Shown: positions 13,754-20,172 of the stretch, piece by piece | How the letters are laid out: each line of letters opens with the position of its first letter | Position numbering within the stretch: position 1 is the first letter of the stretch | IMG/VR virus record: IMGVR_UViG_3300042541_001125 | Span: 1 to 35,989 of that record | DNA: 35,989 nucleotides | Reading direction: 5' to 3' (one strand) | Source of the DNA: a virus | The notes under the pieces: model-generated | The model's database searches: none | Seen by the model: the letters and a program-made list of their open reading frames with translations, nothing else | What the model was told of the DNA's origin: nothing | Translations under genes and position numbers: made by a program

Positions 13754-14022
13754 TACGATTTTAAATTACTGATTACTAACTCTACTGTTCTATTTTGTCT
13801 TTCCTTAGCGAATAACATTTTAAATAATAACTGAACAACCATTAATTCAAATTCAGATTTCATTGCTAAAGTTGCATAATCAGGAGAATTTACTTTTGCA
13901 GTATTTTCTACTTCGGAAATAACACATCTGATTAAGTTGTGAAACTCATCAATTTTGTCTTGGGTAGCTTTACCTTCAAGATCTTCTGCGAACTCAATCG
14001 CTTTTTTAAACATTACATTCAT
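13753..14022 (-). CDS. Small helical protein, first gene of the recombination operon
   Basis: An 89-residue helical protein starting MNVMFKKAIEFAEDLEGKAT and continuing CVISEVENTAKVNSPDYATL and ELMVVQLLFKMLFAKERQNR. A second Met (residue 4) is possible. It is the first gene after the strong promoter at 14045, so it is likely the most expressed of its operon, but no family is recognised. Confidence 0.6.
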   Translation of the reverse strand: MNVMFKKAIEFAEDLEGKATQDKIDEFHNLIRCVISEVENTAKVNSPDYATLAMKSEFELMVVQLLFKMLFAKERQNRTVELVISNLKS

Positions 14023-14044
14023 AACTATTTGCCTTTTGTTTTTA

Positions 14045-14074
14045 CAAATCTACGCAACTTTTGTGGATAAACAA
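14045..14074 (-). promoter_or_regulatory. Strong Bacteroidota-type promoter of the recombination operon
   Basis: On the minus strand TTG (14074-14072), 19 bases, then TAGATTTG (14052-14045). Boxes and spacing equal those of the promoter at 7696-7725. The ATG at 14022 is 22 bases downstream. It would drive the genes down to the terminator at 10.9 kb. Confidence 0.75.
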
Positions 14075-14116
14075 TCTTTTTTGTGTAAAAATATGCAATT
14101 ATTTTATCTTTAACAC

Positions 14117-14551
14117 TTAACTTGTTGTTTTATAGAACTTTCCAAGTATATTATTATTCAAATAACTTTCATCTTCTAGTACCTCATTGATGAATTGGTG
14201 CTTAACTTCCTTGTAAGTTAGTTCAATTTTAGAATAACATATCTCCAGTATAGTACGATGTATTTCACCACCATTCTTGTAATGCTCTTTTAATACTTCA
14301 TTGGAACTATAATAATTTTTGTAAGTGAACTTTCTAACACGCTTGTATTGTTTTAATCTTTTATCGGTAGGCATTTCTTTTTTACCAAGTTTAGTCTTTA
14401 CATCTGAATAAAAATTCTTTTTACCAATATACATTACAAACTTACCATCTATTACTGCTGTCATGCGATAAACGAATCCAACTGCTTTTTCTGGGATCAT
14501 TTCCTCTGTAAATTCTACCCATGTTCTATTAATGTTTATATTCCAACTCAT
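14117..14551 (-). CDS. SegE-like GIY-YIG endonuclease domain protein
   Basis: A 144-residue protein. GFVYRMTAVIDGKFVMYIGK (about 25-44) contains the GIY-like and YIG-like strands separated by the usual length, followed by KKNFYSD and a basic helix (RLKQYKRVRKFTYKNYYSS). This resembles the SegE branch of GIY-YIG proteins of T4-like phages. The C-terminal EICYSKIELTYKEVKHQFIN carries a Glu where the family has its metal ligand. It is either a homing-type or a DNA-processing nuclease and lies at the end of the replication operon. Confidence 0.7.
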   Translation of the reverse strand: MSWNININRTWVEFTEEMIPEKAVGFVYRMTAVIDGKFVMYIGKKNFYSDVKTKLGKKEMPTDKRLKQYKRVRKFTYKNYYSSNEVLKEHYKNGGEIHRTILEICYSKIELTYKEVKHQFINEVLEDESYLNNNILGKFYKTTS

Positions 14552-14841
14552 AATCCTTCTAATAATAATTTATTTTGTTTTTCTAATAATCTAATCCTTT
14601 CTTCTAACTGCATAATATGACTGCAATAGTTGTGAGAAAGTAATCTTGCCGTTCTATACTCTTTTTCTAGCACGTCATACATCGAAACTGAAAAAACGAG
14701 TTGTCCTATGGAATCTTCCATTGAGTTCGTTAAATCGGTTCTTTGGGGGTTCTTTTCCTTTATTTCATCTGTACTTAGTTTAAGTTTTGCAATTGTAGTG
14801 TTAATATTTACTCTAGCGAGTATTAAATCTAGTTCATTCAT
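14548..14841 (-). CDS. Coiled-coil protein of the replication operon
   Basis: A 97-residue helical protein. The start NELDLILARVNINTTIAKL and the end IMQLEERIRLLEKQNKLLLE are heptad-rich. The middle holds LTNSMEDSIGQLVFSVSMY. It overlaps the GIY-YIG start by ATGA and lies two bases after the helicase. It may be a partner of the helicase or initiator; no family is recognised. Confidence 0.6.
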   Translation of the reverse strand: MNELDLILARVNINTTIAKLKLSTDEIKEKNPQRTDLTNSMEDSIGQLVFSVSMYDVLEKEYRTARLLSHNYCSHIMQLEERIRLLEKQNKLLLEGL

Positions 14842-14843
14842 AA

Positions 14844-15836
14844 TTAAAATGGAAATTGAATCCCTTTGTCAGGGTCGTTAATAATTCTTTCTGGTTCATT
14901 CTCTCTAACCCCTGCTTCGTAAAAACTTGCTACTGGAGGATATTTTGGTATTGGAAGTTCTACTGGTGCTTGATAACTTGTTTTAGGGTGCTTAATGCAA
15001 TCTATACCTCCACACTTAAATCCGTTTGCAGAATTGTAATTAAACATTATTGGTTTTTCAAGCATTGTTTGACCTCCACCATCATCCGTATCTTTAACTT
15101 TTTTAATTTCTACAAGTGTTTCAAACTTCATTGTTTCACTACCGATAAGTCTGTGAATTATAATAAAATCATCTGCTTTATTTGAAAATGCTTTACCACC
15201 TTCAATATCATCTTTAAATGGAGGTGTAATATGTCCAGCCCATGTATGTCCTTGTGGATATACAGCTTGTCTACGTCCACTTGCTGTACTTGGGTGAGCA
15301 TTTATGTATATCGTAGCATTAGTAGTCTTACAAAACATTTTTAAATCATTTAAAACATCGTAATTACTAGAATATGATAAAGCTGTCTTTAATCCGTTGA
15401 AAGGGTCGATTAAGTAAGCATCCGTTTTACTTGTTTTAAACACCTCTAATAATTCCTCTGGAGTATATCGTTTAAGATTATCTACAAACTTAAAATGGTG
15501 TTCAATTTTCATTATACCTACTTGTAATTCAGAATTTGTAAGTTCAGTTATCTTTCTTCCGAAATACATTCTAATTAAATCTCTCATTGCTTTTTGTGCT
15601 GAATTTTCATCCATAAACAAAGTAAATGTAAGATTGTGATTAGTTGCTAGTGCAAGAAAATACCATAACATCCAGTAAGATTTACCTACGTTATCATGTC
15701 CAAGTATAAAATTTAATTGACCTCTTTTAAATCTTAAATAATCATCTAAGTAAATACCCAATCCAATCCCTTGTGGTATTTTACCGTCTCTGTAGTCAAA
15801 TAGGTATTTAGTACTATGTCCGTCTTTTAAAATCAT
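14844..15836 (-). CDS. RecA/DnaB-fold replicative helicase or ATPase
   Basis: A 330-residue single-domain P-loop ATPase. Walker A is GHDNVGKS (46-53), Walker B AYLIDPFN (140-147), and TIYINAHPS matches the strand and sensor motif of DnaB-type helicases. ADDFIIIHR follows as the next core strand. An N-terminal primase domain is absent. The end (PKYPPVASFY and PDKGIQFPF) is disordered-looking. It would unwind the fork or act in replisome assembly. Its start overlaps the initiator stop by four bases, so both are made together. Confidence 0.85.
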   Translation of the reverse strand: MILKDGHSTKYLFDYRDGKIPQGIGLGIYLDDYLRFKRGQLNFILGHDNVGKSYWMLWYFLALATNHNLTFTLFMDENSAQKAMRDLIRMYFGRKITELTNSELQVGIMKIEHHFKFVDNLKRYTPEELLEVFKTSKTDAYLIDPFNGLKTALSYSSNYDVLNDLKMFCKTTNATIYINAHPSTASGRRQAVYPQGHTWAGHITPPFKDDIEGGKAFSNKADDFIIIHRLIGSETMKFETLVEIKKVKDTDDGGGQTMLEKPIMFNYNSANGFKCGGIDCIKHPKTSYQAPVELPIPKYPPVASFYEAGVRENEPERIINDPDKGIQFPF

Positions 15837-16585
15837 AATTTCCCCATTTGTTTGTAAACACTATAAACATATTGGTCTGTTACAACTTCACCATCTGCTG
15901 TTGTGCCTAAAACATTAGATTGATTATTGCTTTGCTGTACAGATACGTTTGTCATCCAAGAAGATTCAAAACCACCCCAACTTTTTTCAACGCATTTTTC
16001 TAATACTAAATTTTTATCTAGTCCAGTAAGTTCAACTTGCTTTATAAATTTATTTAATGCAGTTTCGGTATTAGTTAATCTTTTTGACTTACGAACTTTT
16101 AACCATTCAGAAACTAAATTAGAATCAAAACCTAAAGACAAAAGAGATTTTTTAAAATCGAACGACGAAGGAGTATATATCTCTTCTTTTCTTTTCTCTT
16201 CTGTATTACTATCGTAATTCTGTCGTAATACGGTTGTATTACTATCGTTATTCGTTCCTAATACTATCGTATTACGTTTTGACCACCTCTTTTCTACTGA
16301 TTCTCTGGCTTTTACAGATTTTTCTAAGGCATTTTCAAACTGTTCATCTAAGAAATATATTTTTATAAAACCACCAACTTCTTTAATCACTTTTTTAGAT
16401 AAAAGATTTTTATAATTGTCTTCATCACATTCAATAATTGCATCTTCAATAGAAAGTTTAGTTTCATTTATCCAGTACAAACAACATAATTCCATAAATG
16501 AAGATTTAGCTTCTGGAGTACATTTTTGAATTTTTCCCATCTTCCATTCCGAAATAGAGAATTTAAACCATTGCATCTTTTCCAT
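15833..16585 (-). CDS. Replication initiator / helicase-loader-like protein
   Basis: A 250-residue protein. The N-terminal 100 residues (WFKFSISEWKMGKIQKCTPE) form a winged-helix-like region seen in phage replisome organisers. A hydrophilic linker (about 105-140) carries NDSNT-type repeats. The C-terminal domain has LVSEWLKVRKSKRLTNTETA and KCVEKSWGGFESSWM, a pattern of DnaT/DnaD-like loaders. Its linker DNA holds three 13-bp repeats, which could be the origin (16208-16275). It sits just upstream of the helicase gene, the usual order. Confidence 0.8.
   Translation of the reverse strand: MEKMQWFKFSISEWKMGKIQKCTPEAKSSFMELCCLYWINETKLSIEDAIIECDEDNYKNLLSKKVIKEVGGFIKIYFLDEQFENALEKSVKARESVEKRWSKRNTIVLGTNNDSNTTVLRQNYDSNTEEKRKEEIYTPSSFDFKKSLLSLGFDSNLVSEWLKVRKSKRLTNTETALNKFIKQVELTGLDKNLVLEKCVEKSWGGFESSWMTNVSVQQSNNQSNVLGTTADGEVVTDQYVYSVYKQMGKL
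16208..16275 (+). repeat. Three iteron-like repeats inside the initiator gene
   Basis: ACTATCGTAATTC (16208-16220), ACTATCGTTATTC (16241-16253) and ACTATCGTATTAC (16263-16275) share an eight-base exact core and a similar end; the first two are also preceded by TGTATT. Distances between starts are 33 and 22 bases, close to whole helix turns. Many phages carry their origin as iterons in the initiator gene. Confidence 0.7.
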
Positions 16586-16587
16586 AA

Positions 16588-16788
16588 CTAATCTAATAAA
16601 GCAATTTGTTTACGAAGTTCTTTAGATAGCTTAATAGCCGTGAACTTATCTAGTATTACACCACAAGTTTCGTGTTCTTCATCAAAATCATCATGATTAA
16701 CTATTACGATTTCAATTCTTTGATTGTTTGCTTCTATTTCAATAAAATCTTTTGAAATTAATGAGCATTTAAATTTTAAACTTACCAT
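16588..16788 (-). CDS. Small acidic protein, first gene of the replication operon
   Basis: A 66-residue protein: two or three beta strands (SLKFKCSLISKDFIEIEAN, then RIEIVIVNHDDFDEEHETCG) followed by a helix TAIKLSKELRKQIALL. There is no promoter element between its ATG and the terminator-like structure at 16837-16882, so its expression should depend on read-through. No family is recognised. Confidence 0.6.
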   Translation of the reverse strand: MVSLKFKCSLISKDFIEIEANNQRIEIVIVNHDDFDEEHETCGVILDKFTAIKLSKELRKQIALLD

Positions 16789-16830
16789 AATACAATAAAG
16801 GTTTTTAGATTACCAGTAACTTTTAGTTAA

Positions 16831-16922
16831 ATAAAAAAGCCAAGCTAACGAAGGTGCGTGAGAAAACCTTGTTGCTTGACTTTGTGTTATAAAAAATGTT
16901 TTTCGGAGTTTCTCACGCTTCG
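16831..16922 (-). ncRNA. Putative structured small RNA or regulated terminator (pseudoknot-like)
   Basis: Two helices cross each other. Helix A: CGAAGCGTGAGAAA (16922-16909) pairs with TTTCTCACGC (16865-16856) and, after a 3-base bulge, TTCG (16852-16849). Helix B: AAGTCAAGC (16882-16874) pairs with GCTTGGCTT (16845-16837), with one wobble. The order A5', B5', A3', B3' is that of an H-type pseudoknot, and TTTTTT follows B (16838-16833). A TATATTTG element at 16929-16936 would start the RNA close to the first base of A. It may be an independent RNA of about 90 bases or a switchable terminator ahead of the replication operon. Confidence 0.55.
16837..16882 (-). terminator. Terminator part of the structured element
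   Basis: AAGTCAAGC (16882-16874) and GCTTGGCTT (16845-16837) form a 9-bp stem with one wobble around a 28-base loop that can form an inner AAGGT/ACCTT stem. A run of six T and then ATTT follow on the minus strand. If formed, it would separate the methyltransferase operon from the replication operon. Confidence 0.65.
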
Positions 16923-16928
16923 ATGGTA

Positions 16929-16936
16929 CAAATATA
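16929..16936 (-). promoter_or_regulatory. TATATTTG promoter element of the structured RNA
   Basis: A TAnnTTTG match whose expected start point is within a few bases of the first base of helix A. No TTG box is found 17-23 bases upstream, so its strength is unsure. Confidence 0.45.
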
Positions 16937-16941
16937 GTAAA

Positions 16942-17049
16942 TTATTTAATTCCTATATCTTTTTTTAATTTTTCTTCTTTTAAAATTCGTTGCATTCCAT
17001 AACAGCCTTCTAAGATTGAGTTTGCTCTTTGTGTAAGTGATATTATCAT
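16942..17049 (-). CDS. Very small protein (35 aa) after the HNH gene
   Basis: A complete frame from ATG 17049. The product MIISLTQRANSILEGCYGMQ ends RILKEEKLKKDIGIK: a helix with one Cys and a basic tail. The frame stays open upstream without another ATG. It lies 20 bases after the HNH stop and ends just before the TATATTTG element. No family is recognised. Confidence 0.5.
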   Translation of the reverse strand: MIISLTQRANSILEGCYGMQRILKEEKLKKDIGIK

Positions 17050-17068
17050 TCCTTCTATTTCATTCTCG

Positions 17069-17596
17069 TCATATATTTTTTATTTTTAATAATTCTGCTC
17101 TATATAAATAAGCCCCCTTTAATTCACAATCATAACATCCTAAATGAATATTTTTATCATTTATTCTTATTGATACTTTCCATTTGTTAGATGACTTACA
17201 CCAACTTACTCCAGTATATTTAGAAGTTTTATTTTTTTTGTCTTTACTTGAATTTTCACGTTGTGTGATAATTTGTAAATTTTCAACTCTATTATCAGGC
17301 GGGTTGCAATTTATATGGTCTACAACTAATTTACATTCATTTGGATTATGATTCAAAAATGCCATTGCAACTAATTTGTGAACTCTTAAAATTTTAGATT
17401 TTTTTTCTTTATAAAGTATTACAAAATAATATCCATGTAAATCTTTATATGGTTTTAAATTTTTTTCTTTTGAATTGAAAAATCCATAACCATTCCACAT
17501 TTTCCTAGATAATGACTTAATATTACCTAAACTACTTACTTGATACAATCCTTCATAATTAGGTATGTCTTTCCAGATTTCGTGTCCGTTTACCAT
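17069..17596 (-). CDS. Free-standing HNH homing endonuclease (NUMOD4-HNH-AP2)
   Basis: A 175-residue protein with three modules. NUMOD4: EIWKDIPNYEGLYQVSSLG (about 6-24) and NIKSLSR. HNH: VHKLVAMAF (His73), VVDHINCNPPDNRVENLQII (92-111; Asp93, His94, Asn102, Asn106). AP2-like DNA-binding end: SKYTGVSWCKSSNKWKVSIR (126-144 and on). This is the standard layout of phage homing nucleases, which nick or cut DNA at a target site. Its ATG overlaps the methyltransferase stop (TAATG). It is more likely a selfish element than a restriction partner. Confidence 0.88.
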   Translation of the reverse strand: MVNGHEIWKDIPNYEGLYQVSSLGNIKSLSRKMWNGYGFFNSKEKNLKPYKDLHGYYFVILYKEKKSKILRVHKLVAMAFLNHNPNECKLVVDHINCNPPDNRVENLQIITQRENSSKDKKNKTSKYTGVSWCKSSNKWKVSIRINDKNIHLGCYDCELKGAYLYRAELLKIKNI

Positions 17597-18636
17597 TATT
17601 TTTTATTTATAAATGAGAAAATGTGTTCAATTACAGGAAGTGTCCAACCATCACCAAGTAAACTACCAGCTTTTGATTTAGATAATATACTTGTGTATCC
17701 ATCTGGGAAACCTTGTAATCTCTCCATTTCTGTTTGGTTAACTGTTCTTACTATTCCATCTTTGTAGGAATATAAGTTATTGTTTGACTCTATTAAACAA
17801 GGGCTTTTACCTTTTGTTACTCTTCCTCGTCTTGTAGTTGATGTAGGAAAAGATAGATCCAAGCAGTCATTTTCGGTTAAAATATCAAATCCTTTAGATG
17901 TATTTGTTTTAACTCTTAATTCGTTGTTTTCATAATAAACTAAATTTGGAGTCTGTTTCCCTTTATCAATTCTATTTTTTAAATAAATATCTTCTTTTAT
18001 TGGACATTTTACCATTTGTTTATAGTCTCCTTGCAACAAACAATTTGCTTTATCTCTATCCGTGTAACCATCAGTCAATATATCTTTAAACATTATACCT
18101 CTATCTTTAGGCTGTGGTATGTCAGTCACTAAATCAAACATAGTTTCTTTTGTTCTTATGTTACTCCAATAGTATCTATCGCGTAATTGTGCTACAACTA
18201 ACTTTGAATTAATACGCACAGGATAAACACCTAATTCACGACTCATAATACCTACATCTAATTTACTTGCACTACCTACATTTTCTTGAAAAAATAATAC
18301 GTTTGGATTTAGTGATTTAATATGGTTTAATATGTCTACAAATGTAAAAAACAAACTAGACTTCTTACCATTTATTCCAGCACGTTTACCTGCTGCAGAT
18401 AAATCTTGGCAAGGTGATCCACTTAATATCAAATCAATGCTTTTCCAATCAATATCCCATTCTTTCCATTTAGTTACATCACCAACTTGTATAGTGTCAG
18501 AGAAGTGATGCTGTGTTAATTCTATTGCGTACGGCTTTATTTCACTTGAATAGTATTTATTTACTTTTATTCCGACATTTTCTAAGGCTTGTCTACCTGT
18601 GTTCATCCCGTTAAAAAGTGATATAACATTTATCAT
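17596..18636 (-). CDS. DNA (cytosine-5) methyltransferase
   Basis: A 346-residue enzyme that transfers a methyl group from S-adenosylmethionine to cytosine in DNA. Motif I ISLFNGMNTGRQAL (5-18), IV SGSPCQDLSAAG (72-83, catalytic Cys76), VI FFQENVGS (115-122), VIII AQLRDRYYWS (149-158) and a final LLGDGWTLPVIEHIF (motif X) are all present. FNGMNTG and the overall order resemble the Dnmt3-like group found in phages. I chose ATG 18636 because it forms an ATGA overlap with the gene before; a longer frame begins at TTG. It probably protects phage DNA from host restriction. Confidence 0.93.
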   Translation of the reverse strand: MINVISLFNGMNTGRQALENVGIKVNKYYSSEIKPYAIELTQHHFSDTIQVGDVTKWKEWDIDWKSIDLILSGSPCQDLSAAGKRAGINGKKSSLFFTFVDILNHIKSLNPNVLFFQENVGSASKLDVGIMSRELGVYPVRINSKLVVAQLRDRYYWSNIRTKETMFDLVTDIPQPKDRGIMFKDILTDGYTDRDKANCLLQGDYKQMVKCPIKEDIYLKNRIDKGKQTPNLVYYENNELRVKTNTSKGFDILTENDCLDLSFPTSTTRRGRVTKGKSPCLIESNNNLYSYKDGIVRTVNQTEMERLQGFPDGYTSILSKSKAGSLLGDGWTLPVIEHIFSFINKK

Positions 18637-18848
18637 GCTAGTATATATAAAAAGGTTATTACTAAACTTAAAAGAAAAAAATAAAAGAATGCTTGAATCA
18701 TTTGTAAGCAACCATAATTATTATTAAATTCTACTTTTTCTGGTTCAATAGGTTTTTTAACTTTTCTTGCTTCTAAGAACTCTGTATACTTATCTGTATC
18801 GAATCTATCGAAAAACATTATTCGGTCTATTAGATTAGGTCTTTTCAT
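18633..18848 (-). CDS. Small protein with one C-terminal membrane helix
   Basis: A 71-residue protein from ATG 18848, which follows the upstream stop by one base; a longer GTG start at 18878 is less likely. The first 45 residues are hydrophilic (KRPNLIDRIMFFDRFDTDKY, then ARKVKKPIEPEKVE) and the last 24 form a membrane helix (MIQAFFYFFLLSLVITFLYI). The stop overlaps the methyltransferase start. It may anchor a cytoplasmic domain to the inner membrane; function unknown. Confidence 0.65.
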   Translation of the reverse strand: MKRPNLIDRIMFFDRFDTDKYTEFLEARKVKKPIEPEKVEFNNNYGCLQMIQAFFYFFLLSLVITFLYILA

Positions 18849-18849
18849 G

Positions 18850-19233
18850 CTATAAAGGATAAAATAGTTCACATTCACATTCTACTTTTGCTGTACATCC
18901 GCCACAACAGTCTGACATTCTTTTAGTGCATAAATGAGTTGTATCGTCTTCATAATACCCTTTACCATCACAAGTAGTACATGCGTTTTCTTCTTTGAAG
19001 CTAACAAACTGCATTAAATCTTCTGTTTCAAAACAATATCCATTATCAAACCATTCATCATCCTCTTGCTCAATAGGACACCATTCAGTACCATACACAC
19101 AAAACTTACGTGAAATACCTCTCCAATTAATCTGTAATTCTGATTGATTTAAGAAAGTAAATACAACTTCACTTTCATCTATGTAATCAGGCTTATAACC
19201 TAATACATAACTCATTAATTTTTCTTTTTCCAT
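18850..19233 (-). CDS. Cysteine-rich zinc-binding protein
   Basis: A 127-residue protein from ATG 19233; the frame extends up to a TTG in the promoter element, which cannot be used. The N-terminal part is hydrophilic and beta-rich (YIDESEVVFTFLNQSELQIN). The C-terminal part has CTTCDGKGYYE (DnaJ-type zinc knuckle) followed by LCTKRMSDCCGGCTAKVECE, in all nine cysteines in about 40 residues. It is the first gene after the promoter at 19255. It may bind RNA, DNA or a host protein; unknown. Confidence 0.7.
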   Translation of the reverse strand: MEKEKLMSYVLGYKPDYIDESEVVFTFLNQSELQINWRGISRKFCVYGTEWCPIEQEDDEWFDNGYCFETEDLMQFVSFKEENACTTCDGKGYYEDDTTHLCTKRMSDCCGGCTAKVECECELFYPL

Positions 19234-19254
19234 TGCCAAATGTTTTAGTTTCTG

Positions 19255-19262
19255 CAAATATA
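19255..19262 (-). promoter_or_regulatory. TATATTTG promoter of the methyltransferase operon
   Basis: A TAnnTTTG match 21 bases before the ATG at 19233 and directly after the late-operon terminator. No TTG box is at the expected distance. Position strongly suggests a promoter, sequence only partly. Confidence 0.5.
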
Positions 19263-19293
19263 ACTATTCTTTTATAATAAAAATCTTTTTTAC

Positions 19294-19327
19294 ACAAAAA
19301 AACGCAAAGAAATTAATCCTTGCGTTT
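19294..19327 (-). terminator. Rho-independent terminator of the late structural/lysis operon
   Basis: On the minus strand AAACGCAAGG (19327-19318) pairs with CTTTGCGTTT (19309-19300), 10 base pairs with one wobble and an 8-base loop, followed by TTTTTGTG. It lies about 45 bases after the M15 peptidase stop. Confidence 0.8.
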
Positions 19328-19370
19328 AAACTCTGGCAAAAGTTTAGAAAAGAACGAGTAACAAATATAG

Positions 19371-19838
19371 TTATTCTTTTATCTCGAAGTGCATAAAATC
19401 ACGATTCTCTTCCCTACCTAACCCTATAAATCCATGTTTGTAAAAAATATCAATCATTTGTTTATATTCTGGTCTTGCAAAACGTGCTGTTTTTGAAGTT
19501 TCTTTCAATAGATTTCTTTCGGGATCTAAATCAATAGCCACACCCCACGAGTGTTTACTCCAATCTGTTCCGCCACGCATTTTACGATAATTAAAACATC
19601 CTCCGTAAAGGTCTATTCCTAATTCAACTATCTTATCGTACCCATAAGTAGATAAAAGTTCATTAAACACGTTTAAAAAGTTGTTTGCAACCAATCTATG
19701 GCAACTTATTCTATTCACCTTAGTTTTTTTATCCCAAGCAAGTCGCATAGGGTAAGGTAAATTAATAGTTACTAAGTATGAAGAGCCAGTTTCAGAAGGT
19801 AGTCCGTATTTTTTTATTAATTGTTTAGTTGTTAGCAT
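19371..19838 (-). CDS. M15-family endolysin (peptidoglycan peptidase)
   Basis: A 155-residue zinc peptidase of the VanY/M15 group that cuts peptide cross-links of peptidoglycan. Zinc ligands are visible: His96 in WSKHSWGVAIDLD, Asp103, and His150 in DFMHFE. The catalytic Glu is probably in the HG or late segment; the N-terminus LTTKQLIKKYGLP is the common start of these phage enzymes. There is no signal peptide, so it needs a holin. It overlaps the holin-like gene by 14 bases and ends the late operon. Confidence 0.9.
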   Translation of the reverse strand: MLTTKQLIKKYGLPSETGSSYLVTINLPYPMRLAWDKKTKVNRISCHRLVANNFLNVFNELLSTYGYDKIVELGIDLYGGCFNYRKMRGGTDWSKHSWGVAIDLDPERNLLKETSKTARFARPEYKQMIDIFYKHGFIGLGREENRDFMHFEIKE

Positions 19839-20043
19839 CTGATTCTACTTTCTGTGCGTTATAAACTGCAATAGCACCTAATTTAACTGACAATACCTCT
19901 AGTGCAATTTTAATAACTGGTCTATTATCTACTACACCACTTTCTGCTACTCCTAAAGCTATAGCACCTAATACAGCTGATACTTTTACACCTAATTTAT
20001 TTTTCTTAGGTGTTTTTGATTTGATTCTGTCTAAAATTCCCAT
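19825..20043 (-). CDS. Holin-like small membrane protein
   Basis: A 72-residue protein with a basic start (LDRIKSKTPKKNK), a hydrophobic segment (KVSAVLGAIALGVAESGV) and a second weaker one (PVIKIALEVLSVKLGAIAVY), ending hydrophilic (NAQKVESDANN). Size, two-helix pattern and the overlap with the endolysin gene fit a holin. The helices are Ala/Gly-rich and only mildly hydrophobic, so certainty is moderate. Confidence 0.65.
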   Translation of the reverse strand: MGILDRIKSKTPKKNKLGVKVSAVLGAIALGVAESGVVDNRPVIKIALEVLSVKLGAIAVYNAQKVESDANN

Positions 20044-20049
20044 AATTAT

Positions 20050-20172
20050 TTATTTATATATTTTCCATGTATTATCCGTAAAAGTCAGCATATATCCAGT
20101 ACCATCTTTAAAGACTTCCTTGACTTTCTTACCTTCTACTATCATTCCTTCGCAAAACCTTCTTTTAGCCAT
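20050..20172 (-). CDS. Very small basic protein (40 aa) in the lysis region
   Basis: A complete frame from ATG 20172, overlapping the gene before it by 8 bases. The product AKRRFCEGMIVEGKKVKEVF continues KDGTGYMLTFTDNTWKIYK: an all-beta pattern like a small SH3-type barrel. It fills the gap before the holin-like gene. No family is recognised. Confidence 0.6.
   Translation of the reverse strand: MAKRRFCEGMIVEGKKVKEVFKDGTGYMLTFTDNTWKIYK

Noticed and set aside
18637-18711. Longer methyltransferase with 25 more residues
   Set aside because: It would start at TTG and overlap the membrane protein gene. The ATG at 18636 forms an ATGA overlap and begins two residues before motif I.
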